Part shown: in pieces, positions 9,001 through 16,474 of the stretch
How the letters are laid out: each line of letters begins with the position of its first letter
Position numbering within the stretch: the stretch's first letter is position 1
From: Actinomycetaceae bacterium
Lineage (GTDB): Bacteria > Actinomycetota > Actinomycetes > Actinomycetales > Actinomycetaceae
Length of the DNA: 32,302 bases
Reading direction: 5' to 3'
NCBI GenBank assembly: GCA_030524055.1
Contig: JAUNHH010000026.1
Location: forward strand, 1 to 32,302
The notes under the pieces: model-generated
Told to the model about the DNA's origin: nothing
Databases searched by the model: none
Seen by the model: only the letters and a program-made list of their open reading frames with translations
Position numbers and translations under genes: made by a program

Positions 9001-11647
9001 TACTCGCGAGAGAGTAGAATTTATTTGGGATGCCGATTCACGTCTGATTGAACGCCGTGAAACCCGTGGAAGTTATCGCTATGAATGGGATGAATGTGGA
9101 CGACTGGTGCGTGAACGTATTCCCGGGCGGGGCCTGGTCTCCTACTCCTACGATAAATGCGGGCGTATTGTCGCTATTTCTGGCGGGCAATGGGGAAAGA
9201 GAAAATTCTCCTGGGATGTGAGTGGGCAACTCACTTCAGTAACAAATGCTCTGGGTGGGGTGACCCGATTTGAATATGACGATTGTGGCCGGAGGATTGC
9301 GGAAATCAATCCTTTAGGTGGGCGTACTGCATTTACCTATACCGATCATGATCTGGTTGATTCCATTACTGATCCTTTAGGGCGCGTGACCCGCTCACAA
9401 TATGACCTGAACCGCCGACAAATCTGGCAAGAAAACGCTGATGGGTCCATTTTGAAGTGGGTCCGTGATGGTAGCGTGGATACGTTGTATGGTGGTGCAC
9501 CTAGTGGCGAGGAAGAAGTTATTTCACGCCACAGGTATAGTCCTGATGGGCGACAGGTCATCCGGAGCAGAGGTGATTCCGGTGGGGCTGATGGGGACAG
9601 TGATGCTGGCGGCCACAATGATTCTGGTGCGGCACACATAGAATATGACGCTTTTGGGCGGACTATCCGTTATGGCGCGCAGGGTAAAGACGCTATTTCT
9701 TGGCAGTGGGATCAATATGGCAACCTGTCCCGAGTTCAACGCGGCGGCGAGTATGTTGAATACCGCTGCGGCAAGGATGGTGCGCTGAACGAAATTGAGG
9801 GGAGCGTATTTGGGCTTATTTCCTACGAATATGATGACTCAAGTGCCACTATTTCAGGTCGCGACCTCAAGCAAAAATGGGAATACGATCATTTAGGTCG
9901 GATTACCTCCTATGTGATTACCCGCCCAGAGGGTGAAGAAACTATTTCCCTCCAATGGGATGACGAAAGCCGTTTGATATCAGTATCTGATAGCAGTGGT
10001 GTGACCAGTTATTCCTATGATGAAGCCGGACAAATCGCCAGCGTTGATTCACCCTCAGGGAAGCACGAATACCTATGGGATCATGCTGGGTTGTTACGGG
10101 AAGTTCTTTCCATTAACGAGGACGGGGCGCGGAGTGAAAAATTCACTTATGACGCGGCTGGGCAACTCATTGGGCGCGCGAGTGCTGAGGATTCATGGGT
10201 GTATACCTATGACGCCTTAGGGCGTCGGACTAGTGAAGTTGGGCCTGATGGTCTGCGGACCTATGAGTGGAATCTGGCTGGGCATCTTGAAGCCCTCACT
10301 GTAGCCAGCGGGAGGGTGGCTATCGACCGCGACTATGCGGGTCGGCCAACACGTATTGGGGATATCCCAGTGGAATATGATCCGCTGCAGGGTACCCCAA
10401 GCCATATTGGTGACACCTCCCTGTTCTGCCTGCCAGGTGTAGCAGTCTACGGGGCGGATCTTCAGCCTTTAGGACATCGCCGTGCGCGTGCAACGCATGT
10501 CAATAATCCTTGGGAAATGCAGGCACTAGCAGGGGATCGAGGAGCGGATTCTCCACTGCAGGTCAGTGCCACGGGCTCGGTCAGCATTCATGGTTATGAA
10601 CTGCTGGGTGCGCGCACCTATGACCCAGCAACATTCTCTTTCCTTTCTATTGATCCGCTCCATCAATTTCCTACAGCCCCCTGGGCTAGTAACCCCTACT
10701 CCTATGCGGCCAATAATCCCCTGGCCTTTAGTGACCCTTCAGGTTTTAAACCGCTCAGTGATCAGGATATCGAGGACTATAACCACCAGTCCTCCTGGTG
10801 GAAGCAACACGGCGATTGGGTAATTGGTGGAGCTATGCTCGTCGCTGGTGGAGTCATGGTCGCGACAGGATTCGGTGGCCCCGTTGGCATGATGCTCATC
10901 GGTGCCGGGGCGGATACCCTCATCCAGAAAGCGATGACAGGCAAGGTGAATTACTGGCAGGTTGCAGTTTCCAGTCTCTCTGGTGCTGTGGCTGGGGTAA
11001 ATGGCGCTTGGCTTGCTACCAAATTCAGCATGAAGCTTCTGCCAGGAACAATCACTATTGGCGCCATGTCTGGAGCAGCTTCTGGATCTTCATCTGGAGC
11101 TTTCAGCTATATGAGTATGCCTGGACCCCATACAGTGGGTGGGTTCGTGGAGCACTCAGTGCGAGGTGCTGCGTCAGGTGCCGTCTTTGGAGGGGCTGGT
11201 GGAGTTGCAGGGCATAAACTCACCAATGGCCTCTCAAAACTTTTTAATAGGCCGCTACACGGGAGTTCAACGGTAATTTCGGGACATGGTGGTATGGACC
11301 CAGGTGATTACTCAATGTTTACTGTGCCACGTGGCGTGAATATTCGTTTCTTTTGCCCTCATGGAGGGCGGGTTATGGATGACACCGGTAATCTCATCGA
11401 ACAGGGCGTTGCTCGTTGGCCATATAGGTCAACAACTCCGCTTAATGAGGTTGAACATGTGGCGCGGCCTGGCGACAGGGTTCCTGATTATCTTCTAGAT
11501 GCTCCCGATGCTGACCCAAAGAACATCCTTATCGTTAAGGGGAACCCCGTTACAGTGAAGGAAGAAACCCGCATGTCATCAATCATTACCGAACCTGGAA
11601 CGTATGACTGGGCAGCATGTCGAGAAGTAGGTTATAAGACCTACTAG
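6089..11647 (+). CDS. Giant RHS/YD-repeat polymorphic toxin, probable type VII secretion substrate
   Basis: The protein has about 1852 residues. Order: WXG-like helical region (about 1-110, strongly charged second helix); a second helical module (about 162-255) with CKW at 198-200; a DUF6531-like RHS entry region from about 284; dozens of YD repeats (YDxxGRL type) from about 450 to 1415; the RHS core closing motif GARTYDPATFSFLSIDP near 1507, then NPYSYAANNP and DPSG near 1550; and a 300-residue variable tip. The repeats are expected to form a cocoon enclosing the tip. The tip starts with a Gly/Ala-rich hydrophobic stretch (about 1570-1720) and ends in a compact region (ISGHGGMDPGDY, VPRGVNIRFFCPHGG). 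That region recalls the Stv-type domain; I cannot assign an activity. Two small paralogs follow immediately. Codon usage changes near 8820. Confidence 0.88.
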   Translation: MAEPYAMADVVFDFEVAAEYAAICRKTADTIDLTHGHRNKWARDASVDFSGRFAEIFKGNAKAEGVDAGNLSTCLRDLAAKIDALAEGARAENAARARAREWQARRDQKWDIHNNFDDFFGMDQRPVGTTGEAPTQTIAAPALAERQPFTHVANNNETSSARPENLRKYATNCTDADRILQEEGRALNARNYAFSISCKWGILNADSVLDAYQHYLIANREQSRWATTIADAFETAGTVGEIPTLSDLALAEALRAEGLSLNRREVKVQPAQMQGMPPSSGFADDPVNVATGNFIEEERDLTFIGGAVTLSWIRTYNSVNSATGAFGLGWSSPADSRLTFSDSGDGQWVRDDGRLLLFPRDELTWARSTGDNYWLSQRSSGFEITNASGGAWTFNADGFPIRYSDGPGNTLTYIWEEGRLTQIRHERGRSVDLTWDVQTQRIVGVATAGRAPIAYVYDEAGRLTEATDTDQGTRHYRWNSMGVIDLVRDADGVALVENTYDDAGRVTTQRSPQGRVSRYSYLPNGITEVSDEDGARANAWVSDEYGRLVAVTDSDGNRQTMAYDRWGNQILTRDRAGKLYAREYDQRGRVKAAKDANGVRTDWVWDDQDRLVSISVTMPGRTGSADLNGGQGVAEDAGLAGSARLAGAARSAGQANAEIATTHFEYAGDDRDPSVITDPMGGQTLFTWENGHLIKAVDPTGVATYYSYTDSGDLAAVRDAAGNTTTMEYDQAGRPTCMTSPSGYRTRFTWHGTRMASRIDPDGATWTFDYTPAGRLSAVVAPDGGRTSIDYDATGQESVITDPLGRRLEKTWDDLGNLASAILPDGRTWTFVHDALSRLRHICDPAGARSTYTYDEMGRPTSVTGPDGFRETLTWALGQITLTSQDDTPGEVQRSVSVDGFGLSTGWDSAGSARGIIVRDLCGRIIETIDAEGNAEKIVRDKAGRPIRIKNHEGEAIYDYDSCGRLSMISSTRERVEFIWDADSRLIERRETRGSYRYEWDECGRLVRERIPGRGLVSYSYDKCGRIVAISGGQWGKRKFSWDVSGQLTSVTNALGGVTRFEYDDCGRRIAEINPLGGRTAFTYTDHDLVDSITDPLGRVTRSQYDLNRRQIWQENADGSILKWVRDGSVDTLYGGAPSGEEEVISRHRYSPDGRQVIRSRGDSGGADGDSDAGGHNDSGAAHIEYDAFGRTIRYGAQGKDAISWQWDQYGNLSRVQRGGEYVEYRCGKDGALNEIEGSVFGLISYEYDDSSATISGRDLKQKWEYDHLGRITSYVITRPEGEETISLQWDDESRLISVSDSSGVTSYSYDEAGQIASVDSPSGKHEYLWDHAGLLREVLSINEDGARSEKFTYDAAGQLIGRASAEDSWVYTYDALGRRTSEVGPDGLRTYEWNLAGHLEALTVASGRVAIDRDYAGRPTRIGDIPVEYDPLQGTPSHIGDTSLFCLPGVAVYGADLQPLGHRRARATHVNNPWEMQALAGDRGADSPLQVSATGSVSIHGYELLGARTYDPATFSFLSIDPLHQFPTAPWASNPYSYAANNPLAFSDPSGFKPLSDQDIEDYNHQSSWWKQHGDWVIGGAMLVAGGVMVATGFGGPVGMMLIGAGADTLIQKAMTGKVNYWQVAVSSLSGAVAGVNGAWLATKFSMKLLPGTITIGAMSGAASGSSSGAFSYMSMPGPHTVGGFVEHSVRGAASGAVFGGAGGVAGHKLTNGLSKLFNRPLHGSSTVISGHGGMDPGDYSMFTVPRGVNIRFFCPHGGRVMDDTGNLIEQGVARWPYRSTTPLNEVEHVARPGDRVPDYLLDAPDADPKNILIVKGNPVTVKEETRMSSIITEPGTYDWAACREVGYKTY
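7679..7692 (+). repeat. Dispersed 14-mer, one mismatch
   Basis: GACGAGGACGGGGC in the first RHS gene, encoding DEDGA. Confidence 0.65.
10115..10128 (+). repeat. Dispersed 14-mer, two mismatches
   Basis: AACGAGGACGGGGC in the first RHS gene, encoding NEDGA. Confidence 0.55.
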
Positions 11648-11701
11648 AGGGTTAAGTGCCCATTTGCTTGTCTTGCTGCAATTAGAGAATGGAGGATGAC
11701 C

Positions 11702-12202
11702 GTGGTTTATATTCCTGACGGGACACTGATTGAAGTCGATCCCTATATTCCGCCTCCATTAACGGTTTGGCAGCGTCTACGGAGGAAGCCGGAACCGCAG
11801 GTAATTGATACTCCCACACATGTCCGCGCATTTGGCTGCCTGGATCCGGGATATTCATTTCCGACCGGGCCGGTCGATCCTGAAGTCCTCAAGGTCTTAG
11901 AGTTCAGCCTAGAACACTGTCACCTATGGGGATTACGCTGTTACCGTGCCAGCCCATTTGGCTGCCCTCGGTCCGAAAAACACCTGGGTGGGTGCAAGTA
12001 TGTTTACGAGGGCGGGACGCGTCAATTAGGGAGCTCCTGTTTGGTAGTCCTCGATGAAGAAGGGCAAGTCTGGGCCGCACCAAACCTCGTTGTTCACTAT
12101 GTGCGCGACATCCACTATGTTTTGCCCTTTACTCCGTTGCCACCGACTCGCGATCTTGTCGAGAACCTCGAACGCCGACACATGGAACGCAATCTCATCT
12201 AG
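11702..12202 (+). CDS. Small protein downstream of RHS toxin, candidate immunity protein (copy 1)
   Basis: A 166-residue soluble protein without signal or membrane segment. GTG 11702 is preferred because GGAGG (11691-11695) then has 6-nt spacing and the N-terminus (VYIPDG) aligns with the paralog's TYIPDG; the ATG at 11696 directly abuts the ribosome-binding site. Its C-terminal half has LGSSCLVVLDEEG, then WAAPNLVVHYVRDIHYVLPF. From memory, similar motifs (YAAPxLIxHYV) occur in a widespread family of uncharacterised actinobacterial proteins. It is closely related to the protein at 12260-12781. Placement 54 nt after an RHS toxin fits an immunity or toxin-neutralising role, which is inference. 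The CxxC present in the paralog is not conserved here (GCPRSEK). A degenerate dispersed 14-mer lies within its coding sequence at 12005. Confidence 0.75.
   Translation: MVYIPDGTLIEVDPYIPPPLTVWQRLRRKPEPQVIDTPTHVRAFGCLDPGYSFPTGPVDPEVLKVLEFSLEHCHLWGLRCYRASPFGCPRSEKHLGGCKYVYEGGTRQLGSSCLVVLDEEGQVWAAPNLVVHYVRDIHYVLPFTPLPPTRDLVENLERRHMERNLI
12005..12018 (+). repeat. Dispersed 14-mer, two mismatches
   Basis: TACGAGGGCGGGAC in immunity candidate copy 1, encoding YEGGT in a segment that differs from the paralog. Confidence 0.5.
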
Positions 12203-12208
12203 GGCAAT

Positions 12209-12240
12209 ATCAAATCTTACCGACATCAAATCTTACCGAC
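12209..12240 (+). repeat. Perfect tandem duplication of a 16-bp unit
   Basis: ATCAAATCTTACCGAC occurs twice without a gap (12209-12224 and 12225-12240), between the two paralogous small genes. A partial third unit may follow (CGC instead of ATC). It lies in the leader of the second gene, so copy-number change would alter the spacing between the genes. Confidence 0.9.
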
Positions 12241-12259
12241 CGCATAGGTACAATCAATC

Positions 12260-12781
12260 ATGACCTACATTCCTGACGGCGCAGTTCTTCGTCTTCCCCC
12301 CTTAAAACCGCCATCTCCAACGTGGTGGGAGCGTTTATGGCGTGCGCAAGAACCGGAACTTATTCGTGATCCTCCAGCAGTTAACGCATTTGGCTGGTTA
12401 GTTCCGGGCTTTGATTTCCCTTTCGGGCCGCCCGAAAAAGAGGTGCTGGATATTCTGGAGGAATCCCTTGGCAAATGCCGTGTTTGGGTAACGCGAGGAT
12501 TTTATGGTTGCTGGTTTTGCGAACGAGGGATCATTGTCTCGGTGCACGGTGGTGATATCGAAACGCATTTGGGCAGTTGCTCCATTCTCCTCCTTGATGA
12601 GGAAGGGCATCCGTGGGTGGCACCAAATCTCGTGTATCACTATGTCCGAGATAAGCATTATGTTTTGCCTTTCCGTCCTCGCCTTCCCTCACCTGAATTG
12701 GTGGAAAACGTGGCCCACAGACACTCCGAGACAATCGACGAATATCCAAAAGTAGAAAAGGAGCTGCTGGGCCTCAAGTAG
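12260..12781 (+). CDS. Small protein downstream of RHS toxin, candidate immunity protein (copy 2)
   Basis: A 173-residue protein paralogous to the preceding gene along its full length. Shared blocks are YIPDG, a Trp/Arg-rich patch (WWERLWRAQEPEL), AFGxLxPGxxFPxGP, LDEEG, WxAPNLVxHYVRDxHYVLPF and LVEN. It carries GCWFCER, a possible metal-binding CxxC, plus a further Cys in LGSCS, and a longer acidic/basic C-terminus. No signal peptide, so it is cytoplasmic. ATG 12260 has only a weak AGG about 10 nt upstream, so it may depend on coupling to the first gene. Tandem diverged copies after a toxin are typical of immunity genes acquired or kept against related toxin tips. The function is inferred from position alone. 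Confidence 0.75.
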   Translation: MTYIPDGAVLRLPPLKPPSPTWWERLWRAQEPELIRDPPAVNAFGWLVPGFDFPFGPPEKEVLDILEESLGKCRVWVTRGFYGCWFCERGIIVSVHGGDIETHLGSCSILLLDEEGHPWVAPNLVYHYVRDKHYVLPFRPRLPSPELVENVAHRHSETIDEYPKVEKELLGLK

Positions 12782-12834
12782 GCATTCAGAACCATGCCCC
12801 AAGCCCAGCGCTAGTTCAGGCCTTGCTTCCCCCC

Positions 12835-13620
12835 CTACCAACTGGCAGGAGGGTCAGTGGAGTCAGTGCTGGTGCTTTGCACCTCATGGTTACGACTAAG
12901 TGCGTTGTGAAAACGTACCTTGGCGACTTGGGCGTCCCACAAGGCACGAAGTCTCTCCTCTGAGGGAGGCTCAGGTGAATTCGAATCGATTCTTACCATT
13001 ACTAATTTGCCGTCAACTAACCCGTAGGCTCGTGCTGTTGAAGAGATCAGAGTATTTTCATCCCGGACAGGTGTTGGAGGAGGGGGTCCGTCCTTAAGTC
13101 TCCACGTCACCGAACGGAATGCCACCACACTCTGCCCAAAATCCAGAGGATAAACGCGCCAATCATCAGCAAGCTTATTGACATCACCGTCTGGCGAAGC
13201 CAATACAGTTTCCCTCATAGACAGACAGTAGGGCTCATGGAGTTTTTTTGCCATGTCTGCCAATAGGGCTTCGTACATTTCTGGGTAATTCTCCCAAACG
13301 CCTACAAGCGCCCGTTGGTCGCTCTGCAGAAAAGAAAGAATATTCACCCCATCTCGTGACTGTGCAGGGAAGGACACGCCCCCCTCGGGACCGCAGTTCG
13401 TGGCCCTGCCTATGTATGCGACTGCGCGAGCCTCGCCTTGACCGTTTGTTGCTTCAGCGAGAGTCAACAACTCGGGCCAAGGCATTTCAGCTGGTTCTGG
13501 GTTAGAGTGGAAGCAGCTGGAAGCGAATAATAGCGCCCCGAGACATGCGGCGAGAAGGGCTGGCCTATGGATTCGATAACTTCTGCGCCTGCTGATTTCT
13601 GAGCATTTTGTCAAATTCAT
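12835..13620 (-). CDS. Putative lipoprotein, last gene of the secretion block
   Basis: A 261-residue predicted lipoprotein. The N-terminus is basic (SRRRSYRIHR), followed by a hydrophobic core (PALLAACLGALLFASSC) with a lipobox-like FASSC and acceptor Cys at about residue 36. The mature part is soluble, with patches such as GPPPPTPVRDENT and AYGLVDGKLVMVRID near the C-terminus. I do not recognise a family. ATG 13620 was chosen because the signal sequence begins right after it; the frame is open further upstream but that portion runs inside the neighbouring gene. It overlaps the end of the 921-residue protein gene by 56 nt on the same strand, indicating translational coupling and a shared role. 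A partner or surface protection protein for that gene's product is possible but unproven. Confidence 0.75.
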   Translation of the reverse strand: MNLTKCSEISRRRSYRIHRPALLAACLGALLFASSCFHSNPEPAEMPWPELLTLAEATNGQGEARAVAYIGRATNCGPEGGVSFPAQSRDGVNILSFLQSDQRALVGVWENYPEMYEALLADMAKKLHEPYCLSMRETVLASPDGDVNKLADDWRVYPLDFGQSVVAFRSVTWRLKDGPPPPTPVRDENTLISSTARAYGLVDGKLVMVRIDSNSPEPPSEERLRALWDAQVAKVRFHNALSRNHEVQSTSTDSTDPPASW

Positions 13621-16330
13621 CTCTGTAAGTCGTTTCGTAAGTGCCGATTGCTGGATAGTCGGAGCGTAGTTGCCCCATGATTCGGTTGTAGGCATCCTCG
13701 GTGTTCGTGTTGTTAACCACTTCCGATTGGGCAACATCGCCTGATTGGGAAATGCCATCGTTCGAGGAAGGATCTCCGGGCGGTGAATAGCCTTCAATTA
13801 GCCACTTCTTAACCTGCTTGTGATCCTGGCTATGGCTTTTAGCAAGCTCTTCAACCCTATCGTTTTTGATTACGTCATTCTCATAAAGAGATTTAATTAT
13901 TTCTCCACGACGACTGTCGAGAGATTTTTCTTTTTGTTGATGTTCATGCACTTTTGCGGCATCTTCATTATGTAGAAGAGATTCTTCCAGAGCGCCTTCC
14001 CCTGCCTTAAATGTTTGATCTGCCAAAAAGTCAACGACTTTCGCGCCTCTGCCAGCAGGGTGGAGTCCCACTAGATCAGAAACGGGAATCTCCTGAAGGG
14101 CGTCGCTAGTGACGTTGATCCAAGCGCCCACTGCGGTATCCCGATCCTTCCCAGCATCTATGCTAGCTTCACTCACCTGGTGCACATAGAAAGCTTCAAG
14201 TTGTGCGTCTCTCCTTACGGCTTCTTGCAACCGCGCTTGAGAATCTCCACCTCCATCATAATTCTGTGCCAGGATATCAAAATGCATATTTTGGTAGTTA
14301 GATACAGTCTGCCGCATAAGGTCCTGCCCGCCTTCAGAGCGGAATATCGCTTGCATTGTGGTGGCTAGATCCTCCCTGCTAAAGGAAGGTGCATCCTTGA
14401 ATAGGACACCAGGGAAATCCTTTCTCTCGAAGCTAATGCTGCTGTTAACGCGGCTTTCTAGGGGTTTGACTTCGTTCTTTTCTGTAGATGAGGCACCACT
14501 TTGTGTATCTGAATCGAGATTTTCGTCCTCATCGAGTGTAATCGCGTCATCAACGGAATGCATATAGGTGCCGAAGATCTTCACTAGGCTTGTAGTGCCT
14601 TTTTTCCCAAAGGTGCCCGTAAGAAGTTGGTCGTTGTTGGCATAAGAACGGGTGATTTTTTCACCGAAGTTATCAGTTGACTGACCACGATTTGCCAGGT
14701 ACTCCACCATACTGGACACTAATTTAGCGGATTCTGGCTTGTTTGCATTGCCACCTTTTATCGATGCGGCTTCGACGGCCGACAAAACCCCGTCAAATCC
14801 ATCATGGCCCCACTGTCGGTCTTGTAACCAGTAACGAATGCGATGCTCTTCTTCCCAATCTCCACCAGTAAAGAAAATGTGTGCAGCTTTTGGATTCGTT
14901 GCCAAGGCTGACATATAAAATGCGCCGGGGTCATGGATCGCCGCATATTTCTCTGGCGGGAATAGAGAAGCCATGCCGTCGCTTACCGGCTCGGGACGCT
15001 TCCATCCACCTGAACCGTCTGAATAATGCTTTTCTGCTCGTTCAAACGCTCCCCCCATTGCGACTAGGAAAGGAGTGGATAGAGCCGAATCTTGAAGAAG
15101 GAAAGACAATGCGAAGACATCATTACCGCTAGTGGTTCCTCTTCTTTCCAATGTGGTGACACTATCCACGAGAGCAGTCGCGTAGTCGCGGGAAAGTTTT
15201 GGATCCACTGAAGCGAGAAAGGGTTCCCCCGTGCGGAAAACTCCTCGCAGTGCTTCCGCGTAGGCGACACCATCTTCGCGGTGCCCTAAATCGATCAGGC
15301 CGCCGCTAAGACCTACCCTGTCAACAAGGCCCTTTGCCTCGAGTTTACTTAACAATGCCCCACTTGCTTGTGGACTAGTCGCTACACCCTCAAGTAATGC
15401 AGTTGCCCGTTTGATCTGATCGGCATCACTGTTGACAGTTAGCGCATTGACTTCTGTAGTGGTGTAGTCAGCAACAACCTGTGCCATCGCCGGATCTTTG
15501 GCGAGCCCTTCTGCCACGAGTTTGAGTTGTTCTGGGGTCAGATTCTTATCTGATAGTAGTTGCTGGGCATAACGCTTGTCCATGCCTGCGACAGCAATCG
15601 ATACCTCCAACTCTGACAACTCTCCATTAGCGCCAGCGTGCTCAAAAGCCGCAGCAATCGTTTCTATCCATTGGGCCTCAGCCCGGTTTTCTTCAAGATA
15701 CCGCTGAGCTCCTGGAATAACTGGACACGCACCCACTCCAAGCCAGGAACATGAGGAAGTAAATGCACTCCAGGCCACTTCAACCTCATGGAGCAAGCCC
15801 TCCATCACCGCACTGGCCCCAAGTACATATGATGCAAAATGACGTAACGCTTCAGGTTTAGCGCTAACCGTCCCCGCCGAGTTGTGAGTGCTGGCCACAC
15901 GGGGGCGTTCACCAGCCTCAAAAGAGACGTTAATGCTGGGTGGAGCAACCGCAGGTATTCCAAAGTCAACAAACCGTGGAGCTGTAAACAGTTCAGGAGA
16001 GGACAGAGCTAGATTCTCAAGGCGCTTTTGGTTTTGGTGGAGTTGCTCTAACCGGTTTTCTTCCCGCTGGGCTGCCGCGGTTGCCTGCTCAATCTGATCG
16101 GCCAACGTATCAAGAGCTTGAGTCAACCTTGCTCGATCGGCACTCTCTATTTCGCAACCAGTAACTAGAAGAGTTGAATATGAGCCCTTAAAGTCTGCAA
16201 GTGCAACCCCTACCACTTCCCGTCGATGCCACCCCTGACCACGCAGATCCATCGCTACCCGTCGACATGTATCACTCGCATCCATGGCGGCATCCGCGCT
16301 GAAAGCAATCCATCTAAACACAGTCGTCAC
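13565..16330 (-). CDS. Large T7SS-associated helical protein (DUF6571-like)
   Basis: A 921-residue protein with no signal peptide or membrane segment. Residues about 20-105 (W34, then DFKGSYSTLL and a charged helix) and 158-240 (with CSW at 194-196 and IAAAFEHAG) match the two N-terminal helical modules of both RHS proteins in this window. Its middle (about 460-560) has FTGGDWEEEHRIRYWLQDRQW, which recalls the actinobacterial DUF6571 family. The C-terminus is charged and coiled. GTG 16330 follows GAGGGG with about 6 nt spacing. It lies downstream of the EssC-type ATPase gene on the same strand after a 144-nt gap and overlaps a lipoprotein gene. I read it as a type VII secretion substrate; toxin or structural roles are both open. 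No catalytic motif was recognised. Confidence 0.8.
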   Translation of the reverse strand: MTTVFRWIAFSADAAMDASDTCRRVAMDLRGQGWHRREVVGVALADFKGSYSTLLVTGCEIESADRARLTQALDTLADQIEQATAAAQREENRLEQLHQNQKRLENLALSSPELFTAPRFVDFGIPAVAPPSINVSFEAGERPRVASTHNSAGTVSAKPEALRHFASYVLGASAVMEGLLHEVEVAWSAFTSSCSWLGVGACPVIPGAQRYLEENRAEAQWIETIAAAFEHAGANGELSELEVSIAVAGMDKRYAQQLLSDKNLTPEQLKLVAEGLAKDPAMAQVVADYTTTEVNALTVNSDADQIKRATALLEGVATSPQASGALLSKLEAKGLVDRVGLSGGLIDLGHREDGVAYAEALRGVFRTGEPFLASVDPKLSRDYATALVDSVTTLERRGTTSGNDVFALSFLLQDSALSTPFLVAMGGAFERAEKHYSDGSGGWKRPEPVSDGMASLFPPEKYAAIHDPGAFYMSALATNPKAAHIFFTGGDWEEEHRIRYWLQDRQWGHDGFDGVLSAVEAASIKGGNANKPESAKLVSSMVEYLANRGQSTDNFGEKITRSYANNDQLLTGTFGKKGTTSLVKIFGTYMHSVDDAITLDEDENLDSDTQSGASSTEKNEVKPLESRVNSSISFERKDFPGVLFKDAPSFSREDLATTMQAIFRSEGGQDLMRQTVSNYQNMHFDILAQNYDGGGDSQARLQEAVRRDAQLEAFYVHQVSEASIDAGKDRDTAVGAWINVTSDALQEIPVSDLVGLHPAGRGAKVVDFLADQTFKAGEGALEESLLHNEDAAKVHEHQQKEKSLDSRRGEIIKSLYENDVIKNDRVEELAKSHSQDHKQVKKWLIEGYSPPGDPSSNDGISQSGDVAQSEVVNNTNTEDAYNRIMGQLRSDYPAIGTYETTYRDEFDKMLRNQQAQKLSNP

Positions 16331-16474
16331 GAGGAACCCCTCACTTTCTTACACAACTCCGTGACCAGTTCCGTTAGCCTAAACCTATATTCTGTGGGTC
16401 GCAACCCCTCACCCAGGTGTGTCAGCATACAAACAGGTCCATAAACTCGACTAACCAGAGAGTTGCGCTAAAGG

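Noticed and set aside
7440-10330. Periodic repeats as a CRISPR or DNA-level tandem array
   Set aside because: The periodicity comes from protein YD repeats in one continuous frame; there are no constant DNA repeats with spacers.
13621-13797. Lipoprotein start at 13797
   Set aside because: The extra 59 residues lie entirely in the overlapping gene and would bury the lipoprotein signal.
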